In this document: one piece after another, positions 1-9,649 of the stretch | How positions within the stretch are numbered: the first letter of the stretch is position 1 | How the letters are laid out: every line of letters starts with the position of its first letter | From: Carpediemonas membranifera | Taxonomy: Eukaryota; Fornicata | Length of the DNA stretch: 64,000 bases | Assembly: GCA_019828565.1 (NCBI GenBank) | Contig: JAHDYR010000038.1 | Coordinates: forward strand, 1,240,001-1,304,000 | Reading direction: 5' to 3' | Translations under genes and position numbers: made by a program | Notes under the pieces: generated by a model | Told to the model about the DNA's origin: nothing | Seen by the model: only the letters and a program-made list of their open reading frames with translations | The model's database searches: none

Positions 1-384
1 GGAATTGGGGAACCGGACAGACGAGAGGGTGCCGTGGCTGAACGGCTCTACAAGGACTGCAGGGAAGCAAGGAGTGTCATAGTCAAGGTTCTGCAGGACG
101 ATCCTGCCTGTCAATGCCCCGAGGACAGACCCCCAGGCTCCCCGGATAGTTGCCGGACTTTCAGGGAGACAGGAAAGCATATTTGCACGGAGATGGCCGC
201 AGGGCCTCTGGGGCGATTGGAATCGGCTTTCCGCGGAGACAGTAGCACCGAAAGCCCAAGGCAAACGCTGCTGACCAGTTTGCCACGGGAAATAGGCAGT
301 ACCCCGGGGCACTCAGCTCCAAGACAACGGGAAACAAGCTCAGTCCGGGGTCAGAATCCAAGCACCATAAATTTCTTTCTTTCT
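1..384 (+). mobile_element. LINE-C 3'-terminal fragment
   Basis: This stretch matches, almost base for base, the last 385 bp of the LINE-C copy ending at 29,100 and, inverted, the copy whose 3' end is at 31,105. It ends in ATAAATTT followed by CTTT repeats (366-384), the tail type shared by LINE-C, -D and -E. It is 3'-UTR sequence, so the open frames here are not expected to be genes. The window starts inside the element, so its 5' extent is unknown. It interrupts the DIRS-like fragment that begins at about 385. Confidence 0.85.
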
Positions 385-1400
385 GGGAAATGGTGGAACT
401 GACGGGGGAGGAGGTGCTGTGGACGGGGGAGGAGGAGGCGTCGGTGACAGGGGAGGAGATTGAGGAGTAGTGGGATTTGTGGTTGGATGAGGAGTTAGGA
501 CCTGTGGACCGGGGCGAGGATCCTTGATGGGTGGTTTCTTTTGACTTAGTTTGAGTTCTTCGTGCCGGCGCGCTTCGGCTTCTTCCCGTGAAAACCCCGG
601 TTGCCGCCGTCATGTCCGGTGCCGGGCTTGGTGTTCTTCTCGGTCAGGCGGGGGATCTTGGACAGGGTGCGGAGGACGAGAGTCTCGATCTCCGTCTCGT
701 TCATCTCGTGGCGCTCGGCAAGGGCGGCCATGCCCGCGGTGGAGACAGCAGAGGCGGCTAGGTAGCCGTAGCGGTCCTTCACCCATAGGACTCGGTGACG
801 GAGGAAGATGCGAGCGAGTACGGCGAAGCCACTGATTCGATTGAACTTGAAGCTGCGGTAGATCTCCTCGAGGAACTCCGCCTCTTCGCGCATAGTGGAT
901 GAAGCAGGACGCTTCCAAGTCATGGTGGTCTCTTGCCGAAGCAGATCTACTGTCTCTCGGACGTTGCCGCCGGCAGTAAATGCGTCTTGAAGCTGTTGAA
1001 CGGTGGCTTTGAGCTCTGCGATCTCTTGGGCGGCGTCTCCCATCTGTTTCAGTTCGCTCTTGAACAACTGAACCGCCCTTATGAGACGCACGATCCCGTC
1101 TTTGAGATCGTATCGAATCATCCTCGACCTCTCGCGCCGAAGTTTTGGCTCCGCTGGCCTTGCCAGTCAGACAGGCTGACGATCCGGTAGACTCCGTCCA
1201 TTCCCACAGGGAACCAGTCGCCGCCCAAGCGATTGCAGCCGATCGGTGCACTTTAAGACACTCTCGATGTCTTTCATGCAAGCTGTGCCCCGGCTGCAAT
1301 TCATTGCATATGCCAACACAAAGAGCTCAAAACGAGGTCTATAGCCCTCAACGGCGCTTCGTTGAGGAGTTCTAGCGATTTTTCACTTTTGTTGCGCAAT
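385..1400 (-). mobile_element. DIRS-like element 0, 5' part (gag end only)
   Basis: This is the 5' portion of a DIRS-like retrotransposon on the minus strand: a leader (about 1,122-1,400) and a gag-like gene (546-1,121). The pol gene expected next is missing because the LINE-C fragment begins at 384. The right edge is approximate; between 1,122 and 1,567 I cannot separate this leader from the 3' end of the neighbouring element. Confidence 0.6.
546..1121 (-). CDS. gag-like protein of DIRS-like element 0
   Basis: A 191-aa protein with an N-terminal coiled-coil-like region (about residues 10-65, heptad-rich with many Leu and Glu) and a basic Gly/Lys/Arg/Asn tail. It has the same layout as the proteins at 12,448-13,029 and 14,420-14,905: coiled coil, a conserved central helical block with an E-E-A-x-F-L motif followed by R-x-R/K-x-L-x-x-K-D-x-x-Y, then a basic tail. 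Its position at the 5' end of an element, before pol, matches gag of DIRS-like retrotransposons, where it would coat the RNA. No zinc knuckle is visible. The gag assignment rests on layout and mutual similarity, not on a recognised family. Confidence 0.55.
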   Translation of the reverse strand: MIRYDLKDGIVRLIRAVQLFKSELKQMGDAAQEIAELKATVQQLQDAFTAGGNVRETVDLLRQETTMTWKRPASSTMREEAEFLEEIYRSFKFNRISGFAVLARIFLRHRVLWVKDRYGYLAASAVSTAGMAALAERHEMNETEIETLVLRTLSKIPRLTEKNTKPGTGHDGGNRGFHGKKPKRAGTKNSN

Positions 1401-1567
1401 TTCTTCATCTGATGCGCAATTATTGAACCATCGAGCCTAAAAGAGACTCTAAAGCCTTAACGGCTTCCAAATAGCCAATATCACCTTGTCCATCAAGGTT
1501 TATGATTAGCCTCACTAAGGCCCACAATCATACCCCTCGCAGCCACTCCTCAATGGCTTTGAGGGGC
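1122..1567. other. non-coding junction between two DIRS-like elements
   Basis: No credible gene. It contains a perfect 8-bp stem with a 6-nt loop (1,346-1,367, CCTCAACG/CGTTGAGG), a similar weaker palindrome near 1,549-1,565, and an AT-richer stretch (1,380-1,450). Small inverted motifs like these are expected in the termini of DIRS-like elements, but I could not define the inverted or split direct repeats. Confidence 0.5.
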
Positions 1568-2434
1568 TTATCTCTTCTTATCCTTCTCTAATAAGGCTCT
1601 GAACGGGGCTACGGACGTGCTGTAGTCCAGGCGAAGCACGTCTTCCACATAACGGATCAATGAGTTCTGGTCAGCCCATGTGCCCTTCGCCGCAACAACC
1701 GGGATAGGGATACCCATCAGAACCAGGTCAGCCGCGCTCCCGCGGCGCAGACCGTGCAGCCGAGCCTGCGTGGAGATGATGCCCTTCACCTGGTCCTCAA
1801 TGACTGAGTAGGGGTGCGACCAGAGAGGGTCTTCGGCCACCGCGCCTGCATCTATCCTATTGACTAGGACCTCAGATAGCCAGTGAGCCGGGTCTAGCTC
1901 CCCGTCGACTCTCGGGACGAGCTTCTCAACGACCACTCGCCGGGTCTTAGTGCCGTGGATGGAGATTCTTAGCCCGCGGCGCGCGCTCTCCGCTCTAACG
2001 TCACCAACATGCAGGGCATAGATCTCTCCTGGCCTGGAGGTCGTGGCGTAGGTGGTCAGTGCAAAGGCGAAAGCCTCCTTCCAAAGGTCGTCGTCTCGAG
2101 ACTGAGGGTGGCCAGCCCGAAGCCTGTCAACCAGAGTGTGCGCGCGAATCGGGAGAGCAGGCCCTCTAAGCTTCCCAAGAGCGTTCCTTGCCTGCTCTTT
2201 GATGACTGCGTCGGCGTCCAGCGGTGGTTCCCATGATGACACCCGGCCGAAGAAGCGACGGATTAGGCTCCACTTCGAGGTGATTGTATCCTTGGTGACC
2301 CTCGAGGCTTGGTCCTTGGCCCATGCTCTTATGACTTCGATGCTGCTAGTGTCAGGTGGAAGGGCACCCCAGAAACCCGAGAACTGTTGGAGCACACCCG
2401 CGACGTGGCGCTTGTCTACGAATCCACTTAACAT
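1568..2434 (-). CDS. tyrosine recombinase of DIRS-like element 1
   Basis: A 288-aa protein with the catalytic constellation of the tyrosine recombinase family: Arg134 in SRPGE, the H227-x-x-R230 box in LHGLRRG, Trp253 and the nucleophile Tyr262 in RYVE. DIRS-like retrotransposons use such an enzyme, in place of an integrase, to insert a circular cDNA intermediate without target-site duplication. It lies directly downstream of the RT-RNase H gene (28-bp gap), the usual DIRS order. The frame is intact and every catalytic residue is present, although the pol gene upstream is truncated, so the element cannot be autonomous. Confidence 0.85.
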   Translation of the reverse strand: MLSGFVDKRHVAGVLQQFSGFWGALPPDTSSIEVIRAWAKDQASRVTKDTITSKWSLIRRFFGRVSSWEPPLDADAVIKEQARNALGKLRGPALPIRAHTLVDRLRAGHPQSRDDDLWKEAFAFALTTYATTSRPGEIYALHVGDVRAESARRGLRISIHGTKTRRVVVEKLVPRVDGELDPAHWLSEVLVNRIDAGAVAEDPLWSHPYSVIEDQVKGIISTQARLHGLRRGSAADLVLMGIPIPVVAAKGTWADQNSLIRYVEDVLRLDYSTSVAPFRALLEKDKKR

Positions 2435-2462
2435 GTCACCCTCGAGGGAGATGGTGAAGATG

Positions 2463-3864
2463 TCACTCCCACAAACAGGGCCGCCAATCGGTATGTGCCG
2501 TCCGCCTGCAGGGGGTGATCGCTGATAGGTCCGCGTCCTCCGCTTTGACTCTGAAGAACATGCGGTGCGGAGTCAGCTCTCTCAGCGCAACTGCCGTCGG
2601 CGATCTGCAGTCGGACACTAGCAGGACGAGGGCACTTGGTAGGGATCTCGGCTGTGTGGTCCTTGCAATGTGGAGGTGGCACAGCTTTGCATATACTGCT
2701 GATAGGAGCGCGAAGGGTGTCACTGCTAGCCACCTTCCTGTCGACCAGTCCATGTCTATGAACCTGCTGTCGTCGACCGTCGACGGGCTGTGTTCTACTC
2801 GAGCTCCAAGCCACTCGGAGGGCCAGATCTCTTTCTGCATGGGACCCCACTCGGCTGTGATCCTGTCGATGATCCGACGAGGCGCTGAGAGCGTTTCGGA
2901 CCTCGACAATGCGTCGGCTTGGACGTTCAAGTGACCAGAGACGTGAAGGAGCCTTATCCTGATGGCCCTTTCGCTCAGTGTGGGTAGCAGGTCCCGTATG
3001 ACTGAGTCTACAAACTGCGGAGCCTTGGTTGAGCCTTGCTTGTTCCACCAGCTGACTGCTGCCACCGAGTCGGAGTAGATGGTGACCTCCGCGTCTGTCA
3101 ACGGCTCTGCTAGGATCAGTCTCACTGCTTGTTCCACTGCTCGGAACTCGAGCAATGTGATGTGCTCGTCCACCGGGGCCGGCCTGGTGAAGGTGAAGGG
3201 TTGACGGCCCGGGATTGTGATCACTCCGCCGAGTCCTGAGTGAGAGGCGTCTGTCATCGCTGTGATGTGGAGCGTCGGAGACAGACCCCACAGGTGAAGC
3301 AGCTCTTGGAAGGACCTTATCGGAGATGGCCGTGATAAGCGGCGCTCCCATTGGATCAGTGCTTCTCTCGCTTCGCCGGATATGAGTGTGCGGTAGCGGT
3401 CCTTCAGTTGGGCTCTCTGGAGGGGTCTGATAGCGGCTCGGCCCTCCGGCCAAATGATGGCTGCAAAGCCGAGATTGCCCAACAACCGCTGCATGCTGTG
3501 TGTCGTGGCCCCCGATGCCAAGGCCTCCCTGACTCGTGAGAGGTACTTCTGCCGCTTGCTGTCCTGCAGAGCGATCCCCCGCCGGCCAGAGTCCATGACG
3601 AAGCCAAGGAAGTCGGTCTGCTGCGTGGGTGAGAGCTGCGATTTCTTCCTGTTGATGACCAGGCCGAGGTTCTCTAGGAGCTGTAGTATGCCGGGCATCG
3701 CAGCGGTCAGTGTCTTCTTGTCCCCGGACAGGAGCCAGTCGTCGAGATAGATGGTCAAGTTGATGCCTGGGAACATCCGTGCTACGATCTGCGCTGCTGT
3801 CAGCACGCTGGGCCCCAGCCGAAGGGTAGGACGTTGAAGGCATAGGGTCTCCCGTCGACCATCA
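2463..3864 (-). pseudogene. RT-RNase H (pol) of DIRS-like element 1, 5'-truncated
   Basis: The remaining ~465 aa start inside the reverse transcriptase, just before the FNVLPFGW motif, and include the catalytic YLDD box, the thumb and an RNase H domain with its acidic residues (in TDASHSG, LLEFRAVE, YSDS and NVQADALSR). The fingers and the first catalytic Asp motif are missing. Homology to the other two pol copies runs up to about position 3,866, where the tRNA-Arg gene begins, so the break coincides with the tRNA 5' end. The RT/RH arrangement is typical of DIRS elements. Non-functional because the N-terminal half is gone. Confidence 0.85.
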
Positions 3865-3938
3865 GGGCGGTTGGCTCAATTGGATAGAGTACCTGACTAC
3901 GGATCAGGTGGTTGCAGGTTCGAGTCCTGCATCGCTCG
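3865..3938 (+). tRNA. tRNA-Arg (anticodon ACG)
   Basis: A full cloverleaf can be folded. The 7-bp acceptor stem pairs GGGCGGT with ATCGCTC (two G-U pairs); discriminator G3938. The D arm is GCTC/GAGT. The anticodon stem CCTGA/TCAGG carries loop CTACGGA, anticodon ACG (Arg, CGN codons). The variable loop is TGGTT and the T arm GCAGG-TTCGAGT-CCTGC. Internal A box (TGGCTCAATTGG, 3,872-3,883) and B box (GGTTCGAGTCC, 3,917-3,927) are present. No CCA is encoded and no intron is seen. The 5' flank is a truncated DIRS pol gene, and LINE-A lies directly 3'. Because DIRS homology overlaps the first few bases, the wobble-rich 5' acceptor strand might be partly DIRS-derived. Confidence 0.9.
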
Positions 3939-3946
3939 AATTTTAT
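3928..3946 (+). repeat. target-site duplication of LINE-A, left copy
   Basis: The 19-bp sequence TGCATCGCTCGAATTTTAT covers the 3' end of the tRNA T stem and acceptor stem plus the terminator. The same sequence recurs at 7,508-7,526 and 9,452-9,470. It flanks both LINE-A copies, as expected for two successive target-primed insertions at one site. Confidence 0.85.
3941..3944 (+). terminator. Pol III terminator of tRNA-Arg
   Basis: A run of four T's begins three bases after the discriminator base. The LINE-A insertion point lies two bases further on, so the tRNA keeps its terminator. Confidence 0.7.
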
Positions 3947-6900
3947 TTCACTCTTTGCGGTCGTTGACTCCGACTCGGTCGTCGATGGCGCTCTCGCGGC
4001 TTACTGCGTTAAACGGCGTAAAGGAACACGGTTTGCGTTCACTTTGAGCAGCAGCGCGCATCTGAGCACCAAGGCTCGATTTTGCGCAATTTCACGCATC
4101 CACTCGCACAAAACGTACCAAAACTCCTTGAAAGGAGCTACTTCTCCGCAAAAGACAACGAAAGTAACCAAAGTGAGATCAAAACAGCGAAATGTTGTGG
4201 TATTCCCGTTCTTACTCACTCACAATGTCCTGCCCAGCAGCAGCCGCGCGTTCGCGAGCAGCTTGGGCTTGTGTCAACCAATCCACGATGGCTCTGCACT
4301 GCCACTTCCAATTGGCAACGAAAACCCGGTCCACGAGACGATCCTTGGCCGCGTTGTCCAGCAGCTTCATCTCGACCAGCCTCTCTGGCCAGGGCACACC
4401 GCCAGCCTTCCAGGGCGCGCAACGGCCGCTCGAACTGACAACAGCAGGCACCATATCAACGTTGAAGTGCTGATACTGCTTCACCTTATCAGCCCGCGCG
4501 TCGGAGACGTAGTCCGAGCAGACGATGTCAATGACGGGTTTCACGCCGCCCTCGTCGGGCCTGACTTCGACGTCCATGCGCACTCTGTACGGCCGCAAAG
4601 GATGCTTCGCCTCTGCAGACTTCGGCGTCAGCCACCTCTCAGGCCTGGCTGCCACGCCCTCCTCCTTGAGGGTCCTGATCACTTCGTCCCGGATGGCGTC
4701 ATGCCGCTGCACCTTTGCGTCACCGCGTAGGCACGGGCACACCACCGCGTGCGACCAGCCCTTCATAGCCACAGTACGACTGTGCTTCTCAGAGCAGATC
4801 GGGCACACTCCAGCCGCGTCGCTAAAGGCGGGCCGGCCCAGGTGGTCGGCGATCATGGCCCGGTCGACCTCGTGGCGGTTCGACTGCCTCGTGACAGAGA
4901 CTGGGTCGGACTTGAGCATAGCGCTGATGATGTTGGGCGCGACGACGCTGTCCTTCACCGCAGGGTTGGTGTTGAAATTATGTTCCTTCAACAGGCACAC
5001 CAACTCGTGCTGCGGCTTGTCCTTGCCGACCGCCTTCAGCGCTGCCTCATCCTTGGGCCAATCCTTCACGTTGGCGCCCAGCGCGAGGACCTTATCCAGG
5101 TCGGGCCGGCTGAGGCCAAACTCCAGCAGATGCCGGGAGGCCCCCAGGTAGGCGGGAGCCCAGACATCGAGCGGCATCGGCAAGCCGAGACCGCCCGCAT
5201 GCACCGGCAGCCCTAGCCGCCGGCAGAACTTCTTCATCTCTTCCGCATCGGTGATCTTGTCTTGCAGGATGTCCAAGACGGCTGGGGCAATACACTGCCG
5301 TTCAAAGACGGCCGTCTTGCCCAGCAAATTGCCCTGGCCTGTGGTAGACTTGATCGTGGGGAGAACGTTGCGGTAGAAATGTATGGGGATGGTGAGCGCA
5401 GACACCCTGACGATCGTCAGAGCCACCGCCGTGGCCTTCGACCCGATCTCCCGGCAGAGCTCCTTGGCGGCGTCGAGCACGGCCTTCACCTTCTTCAGGA
5501 TCTTGCTACAGCACTCAACGTGGAAGGCTGAGGAGACGGAGATGGGGATACCCACCAGCTTGAATGACTGCGCCCGCGTCACCTGGTCCGAAGCGTTGTT
5601 GTCGTCCCGCGACTCGCGATGAGCGACCGCACACTTGGACCGGTTCAACGGCATCCCAACACTCGCAAAGAGCTGCTCCGACCGAGAGACGAATGAATTC
5701 GCCTTCCGGCCCGTCTCGTAGTCTTGCAGGGGGCTCGGGATGGACGCCGAAACGTCATCCTGGTATCCGCGAACAGTGAAGTCCGGGAATTCCCCGCGCA
5801 ACTGCGTCAGCAGAGGGAACATGCCCAGCGAGAAGAGGAGTGGGGAGAGAGGATCACCCTGGTGGATGCCCTCCTCCGAGGCCCACACCTCGCCAGTCGT
5901 CGTCAGCAGCAAGCCGCTGGCGTACATTCGGCGGAGGTAGGGGCCGAGTACGGGAATATATGCCTCGACCACCTTCACGAGATAATCTCGGGACATCGTG
6001 CCATACGCGTTGGACATGTCCAACGTCACGATGGTGCTCCCGTTCATGTACTCGTTCAGCGTGGCCGTCGCCAGCCGCTCCAGGCCGGCTGATTCGCCAA
6101 GCCCGAATTGGTCCCCCAACTCAACTCATCCTCGACGACAAGCCTTGGGAAGACGACTGTTGCGGCGACCTTAGCCGCCAGCCGGCGCAGCACCTCGCCT
6201 ATTGCGACAGGGCGGACCCCACCGCAATCCTTCGGCACCGGCACCAGGATCGCGTGTGCGAAGATCGACGTGTACTCCTCACCGTCCAGGATGTCCTGCA
6301 AGACAGGCTCCAAGGCGGCTACGAGGTCTCCACGCCTCACGCTCGCGGCAATGCGCAGGTGTAGCGCTGACAGGCCCGACGGTCCAGGGGCGGATTCCGG
6401 CGAAAGGCTCATGAGTGCGGCCTTGATCTGCTTGCGCGAGACCGTGATGGCACTGAGCGGGTTCGCCGGCACGTCGGGGAGGGAGATGTTCGGCACAAGC
6501 CCTGTCGGAGCTTCTCCTTCAGAGACTGATTGATCTCGTCAGGCGTGAGGGTCGTCTCCGACCCCGTGATCGCTGTCACTGCCTTGGAGATGAAGCCACG
6601 TATGGCCAAGTTCCACGCGCGCCTTGTGCGGTTGGCTCTCGGCCTGCGAGCCGAGACCTTCGGAGGTGCGTACAAGGTCTGCGCGTACGAGCACAGTCTC
6701 GCGGCGGCAGCAAGTTTGGCGTCCGTGCCTTCGGCGTCGGCGATTGCCTTCAGGCGGCTGATCAAGCCCTCCGCGAACCCGGCGCGACGGCGCTTGGGTG
6801 GGGCGAGCTTACCCAGGAAGAGGGCCTTCGCTGGGTCGAGGAAACAGTCTGGGCGGACGGGGGCCGTCGCTCTGCGCTGATTGAACTCTGGCGTCTGGGA

Positions 6901-7507
6901 CGCGTCGAGTGTAACGCTGGACGGGCCCTCGCTTGCCTGGCTTGCTGGGCGTTGAGGGGTCTGACTCGGAGCCGGCGGTTGGCTCGGAATCGGCGGGCGG
7001 GGGACGGGGGCAGACTGAGTCTGGGGTGAAGGGCTGAGGGCGCGGGCGGTGTCGGTTGACCCAACAGGCGCACCAGCGATCCGGGCGACAGTCCTCACGA
7101 CTTCGGCTGCATGAGCAGGCGCTGTATCGATCATTGTCATGCGAGACTTCGTGACGTTGGGCGCATTGCGACCCTCGTATGCCACGGCAACTGCACGAAT
7201 TCTGTCGAGGATCTCCCGCAGTTTTGCGAGAGTCAGACGTTTGTTCTTACGGGACTTCCCGTCTCCAAGCCAAGTTCTGACGTTTGCTTCGTTCTGCAAA
7301 GCGTCAAATAGTTCCTGATTACTGTTGAAGTCGTTCACGACCTCATCAGGGACGTATTGTGCGAAATTTTTGCGGATTTCGGAGATAACGTGGAGAAGCT
7401 CCTCCTGGATCCCTAATGTACCACCAGGCACATCAGGAGACCTTGTGAAGATGATTCTCCCACCTCCTTCTTGTGATCGTCGGTGATCTACCGACATTCT
7501 CTGATGC
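3947..7507 (-). mobile_element. LINE-A copy 1 (RLE-type non-LTR retrotransposon)
   Basis: A 3.56-kb element on the minus strand, with its 3' end at 3,947 next to the tRNA and its 5' end at 7,507. It encodes an N-terminal Pro-rich region, a reverse transcriptase and a C-terminal zinc-binding plus restriction-like endonuclease region. The architecture matches site-specific single-ORF LINEs of the R2/NeSL/Dong type. The identical duplication on both sides defines the ends. The ORF opens within about 10 bp of the 5' end, so slight 5' truncation cannot be excluded. Confidence 0.85.
4212..7497 (-). pseudogene. LINE-A polyprotein: Pro-rich N-term, RT, zinc finger, RLE (two frameshifts)
   Basis: About 1,095 codons in three frame segments. 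Segment 1 (7,497 to ~6,510) is a Pro/Ser/Ala-rich linker flanked by basic helical regions. Segment 2 (~6,510 to ~6,115) has the RT start with GPSGLSALHLR and VPVPKDCGGVRPVAIGE. Segment 3 (~6,115 to 4,212) has RT motif A (LDMSNAYGTM), the GIHQGDPLSP box, the catalytic YQDD, then CPIC...HAVVC, and an RLE core with R-x-D-V-E-V-x-P-D and V-I-D-I. The R2-type CCHC finger and nuclease are C-terminal. Both shifts are single-base; the one near 6,115 is in a run of five G's. Without them the protein would be one ORF, so this is a recently broken copy or carries consensus errors. An ATG inside the flanking duplication (7,512) is also in frame. Confidence 0.8.
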
Positions 7508-7528
7508 TGCATCGCTCGAATTTTATAT
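7508..7528 (+). repeat. target-site duplication shared by LINE-A copies 1 and 2
   Basis: This is the tRNA-Arg 3' end plus its T-run and trailing TAT. It is the right duplication of copy 1 and the left duplication of copy 2, and is identical over 21 bp to 9,452-9,472. The longer match to the right copy indicates that copy 2 inserted first and copy 1 later used the same site. Confidence 0.85.
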
Positions 7529-9451
7529 CACTCTTTGCGGTCGTTGACTCCGACTCGGTCGTCGATGGCGCTCTCGCGGCTTACTGCGTTAAACGGCGTA
7601 AAGGAACACGGTTTGCGTTCACTTTCAGCAGCAGCGCGCATCTGAGCACCAAGGCTCGATTTTGCGCAATTTCACGCATCCACTCGCACAAAACGTACCA
7701 AAACTCCTTGAAAGGAGCTACTTCTCCGCAAAAGACAACGAAAGTAACCAAAGTGAGATCAAAACAGCGAAATGTTGTGGTATTCCCGTTCTTACTCACT
7801 CACAATGTCCTGCCCAGCAGCAGCCGCGCGTTCGCGAGCAGCTTGGGCTTGTGTCAGCCAATCCACGATGGCTCTGCACTGCCACTTCCAATTGGCAACG
7901 AAAACCCGGTCCACGAGACGATCCTTGGCCGCGTTGTCCAGCAGCTTCATCTCGACCAGCCTCTCTGGCCAGGGCACACCGCCAGCCTTCCAGGGCGCGC
8001 AACGGCCGCTCGAACTGACAACAGCAGGCACCATATCAACGTTGAAGTGCTGATACTGCTTCACCTTATCAGCCCGCGCGTCGGAGACGTAGTCCGAGCA
8101 GACGATGTCAATGACGGGTTTCACGCCGCCCTCGTCGGGCCTGACTTCGACGTCCATGCGCACTCTGTACGGCCGCAAAGGATGCTTCGCCTCTGCAGAC
8201 TTCGGCGTCAGCCACCTCTCAGGCCTGGCTGCCACGCCCTCCTCCTTGAGGGTCCTGATCACTTCGTCCCGGATGGCGTCATGCCGCTGCACCTTTGCGT
8301 CACCGCGTAGGCACGGGCACACCACCGCGTGCGACCAGCCCTTCATAGCCACAGTACGACTGTGCTTCTCAGAGCAGATCGGGCACACTCCAGCCGCGTC
8401 GCTAAAGGCGGGCCGGCCCAGGTGGTCGGCGATCATGGCCCGGTCGACCTCGTGGCGGTTCGACTGCCTCGTGACAGAGACTGGGTCGGACTTGAGCATA
8501 GCGCTGATGATGTTGGGCGCGACGACGCTGTCCTTCACCGCAGGGTTGGTGTTGAAATTATGTTCCTTCAACAGGCACACCAACTCGTGCTGCGGCTTGT
8601 CCTTGCCGACCGCCTTCAGCGCTGCCTCATCCTTGGGCCAATCCTTCACGTTGGCGCCCAGCGCGAGGACCTTATCCAGGTCGGGCCGGCTGAGGCCAAA
8701 CTCCAGCAGATGCCGGGAGGCCCCCAGGTAGGCGGGAGCCCAGACATCGAGCGGAATCGGCAAGCCGAGACCGCCCGCATGCACCGGCAGCCCCTAGCCG
8801 CCGGCAGAACTTCTTCATCTCTTCCGCATCGGTGATCTTGTCTTGCAGGATGTCCAAGACGGCTGGGGCAATACACTGCCGTTCAAAGACGGCCGTCTTG
8901 CCCAGCAAATTGCCCTGGCCTGTGGTAGACTTGATCGTGGGGAGAACGTTGCGGTAGAAATGTATGGGGATGGTGAGCGCAGACACCCTGACAATCGTCA
9001 GAGCCACCGCCGTGGCCTTCGACCCGATCTCCCGGCAGAGCTCCTTGGCGGCGTCGAGCACGGCCTTCACCTTCTTCAGGATCTTGGTACAGCACTCAAC
9101 GTGGAAGGCTGAGGAGACGGAGATGGGGATACCCACCAGCTTGAAAGACTGCGCCCGCGTCACCTGGTCCGAAGCGTTGTTGTCGTCCCGCGACTCGCGA
9201 TGAGCGACCGCACACTTGGACCGGTTCAACGGCATCCCAACACTCGCAAAGAGCTGCTCCGACCGAGAGACGAATGAATTCGCCTTCCGGCCCGTCTCGT
9301 AGTCTTGCAGGGGGCTCGGGATGGACGCCGAAACGTCATCCTGGTATCCGCGAACAGTGAAGTCCGGGAATTCCCCGCGCAACTGCGTCAGCAGAGGGAA
9401 CATGCCCAGCGAGAAGAGGAGTGGGGAGAGAGGATCACCCTGGTGGATGCC
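7529..9451 (-). mobile_element. LINE-A copy 2, 5'-truncated
   Basis: Nearly identical to the 3' half of copy 1 but ends at 9,451, within the RT just upstream of the HQGDPLSP box. Flanked by tRNA-derived duplications at 7,508-7,528 and 9,452-9,472. A 5' truncation of this kind is typical of incomplete target-primed reverse transcription. Confidence 0.85.
7792..9450 (-). pseudogene. LINE-A RT/RLE, truncated and frameshifted
   Basis: Contains the RT from just after HQGDP through YQDD, the CPIC...HAVVC zinc-binding motif and the restriction-like endonuclease. Relative to copy 1 it has one extra C in the run near 8,790, which moves the C-terminal 330 residues to another frame. The N-terminal region and RT motif A are missing. 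Few other differences separate it from copy 1, so the two insertions are close in age. Confidence 0.85.
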
Positions 9452-9472
9452 TGCATCGCTCGAATTTTATAT
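9452..9472 (+). repeat. target-site duplication of LINE-A copy 2, right
   Basis: Third occurrence of the tRNA-Arg 3'-end sequence. The bases after it (GCCAGATTTTGC...) should be the original downstream flank of the tRNA gene or the end of the DIRS-like element that follows. Confidence 0.85.
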
Positions 9473-9649
9473 GCCAGATTTTGCTGGCCACACAACATAT
9501 ACACTCTGCCCGACTCGCGGGCCACCTGACCCTCTACACTCTGTAGATCCAACGGGGTTGTCCCGCCGGCCGAGGAGATATCATTAACTCCTAGCTGTCA
9601 CCTCCCGTGAGGTCGCAACAGCCTGCACCATAAACATCCCATCGAATGT

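Noticed and set aside
34..402. 122-aa frame in the first 400 bases, repeated at 28,744 and 30,973
   Set aside because: Repeats because the LINE-C 3' UTR repeats; it lies after the ORF2 stop and shows no domain.
2428..3843. A 471-aa open frame on the minus strand
   Set aside because: It lies in another frame of the RT-RNase H gene, is Arg/Ser/His-rich and shows no domain; the RT frame has all catalytic motifs.
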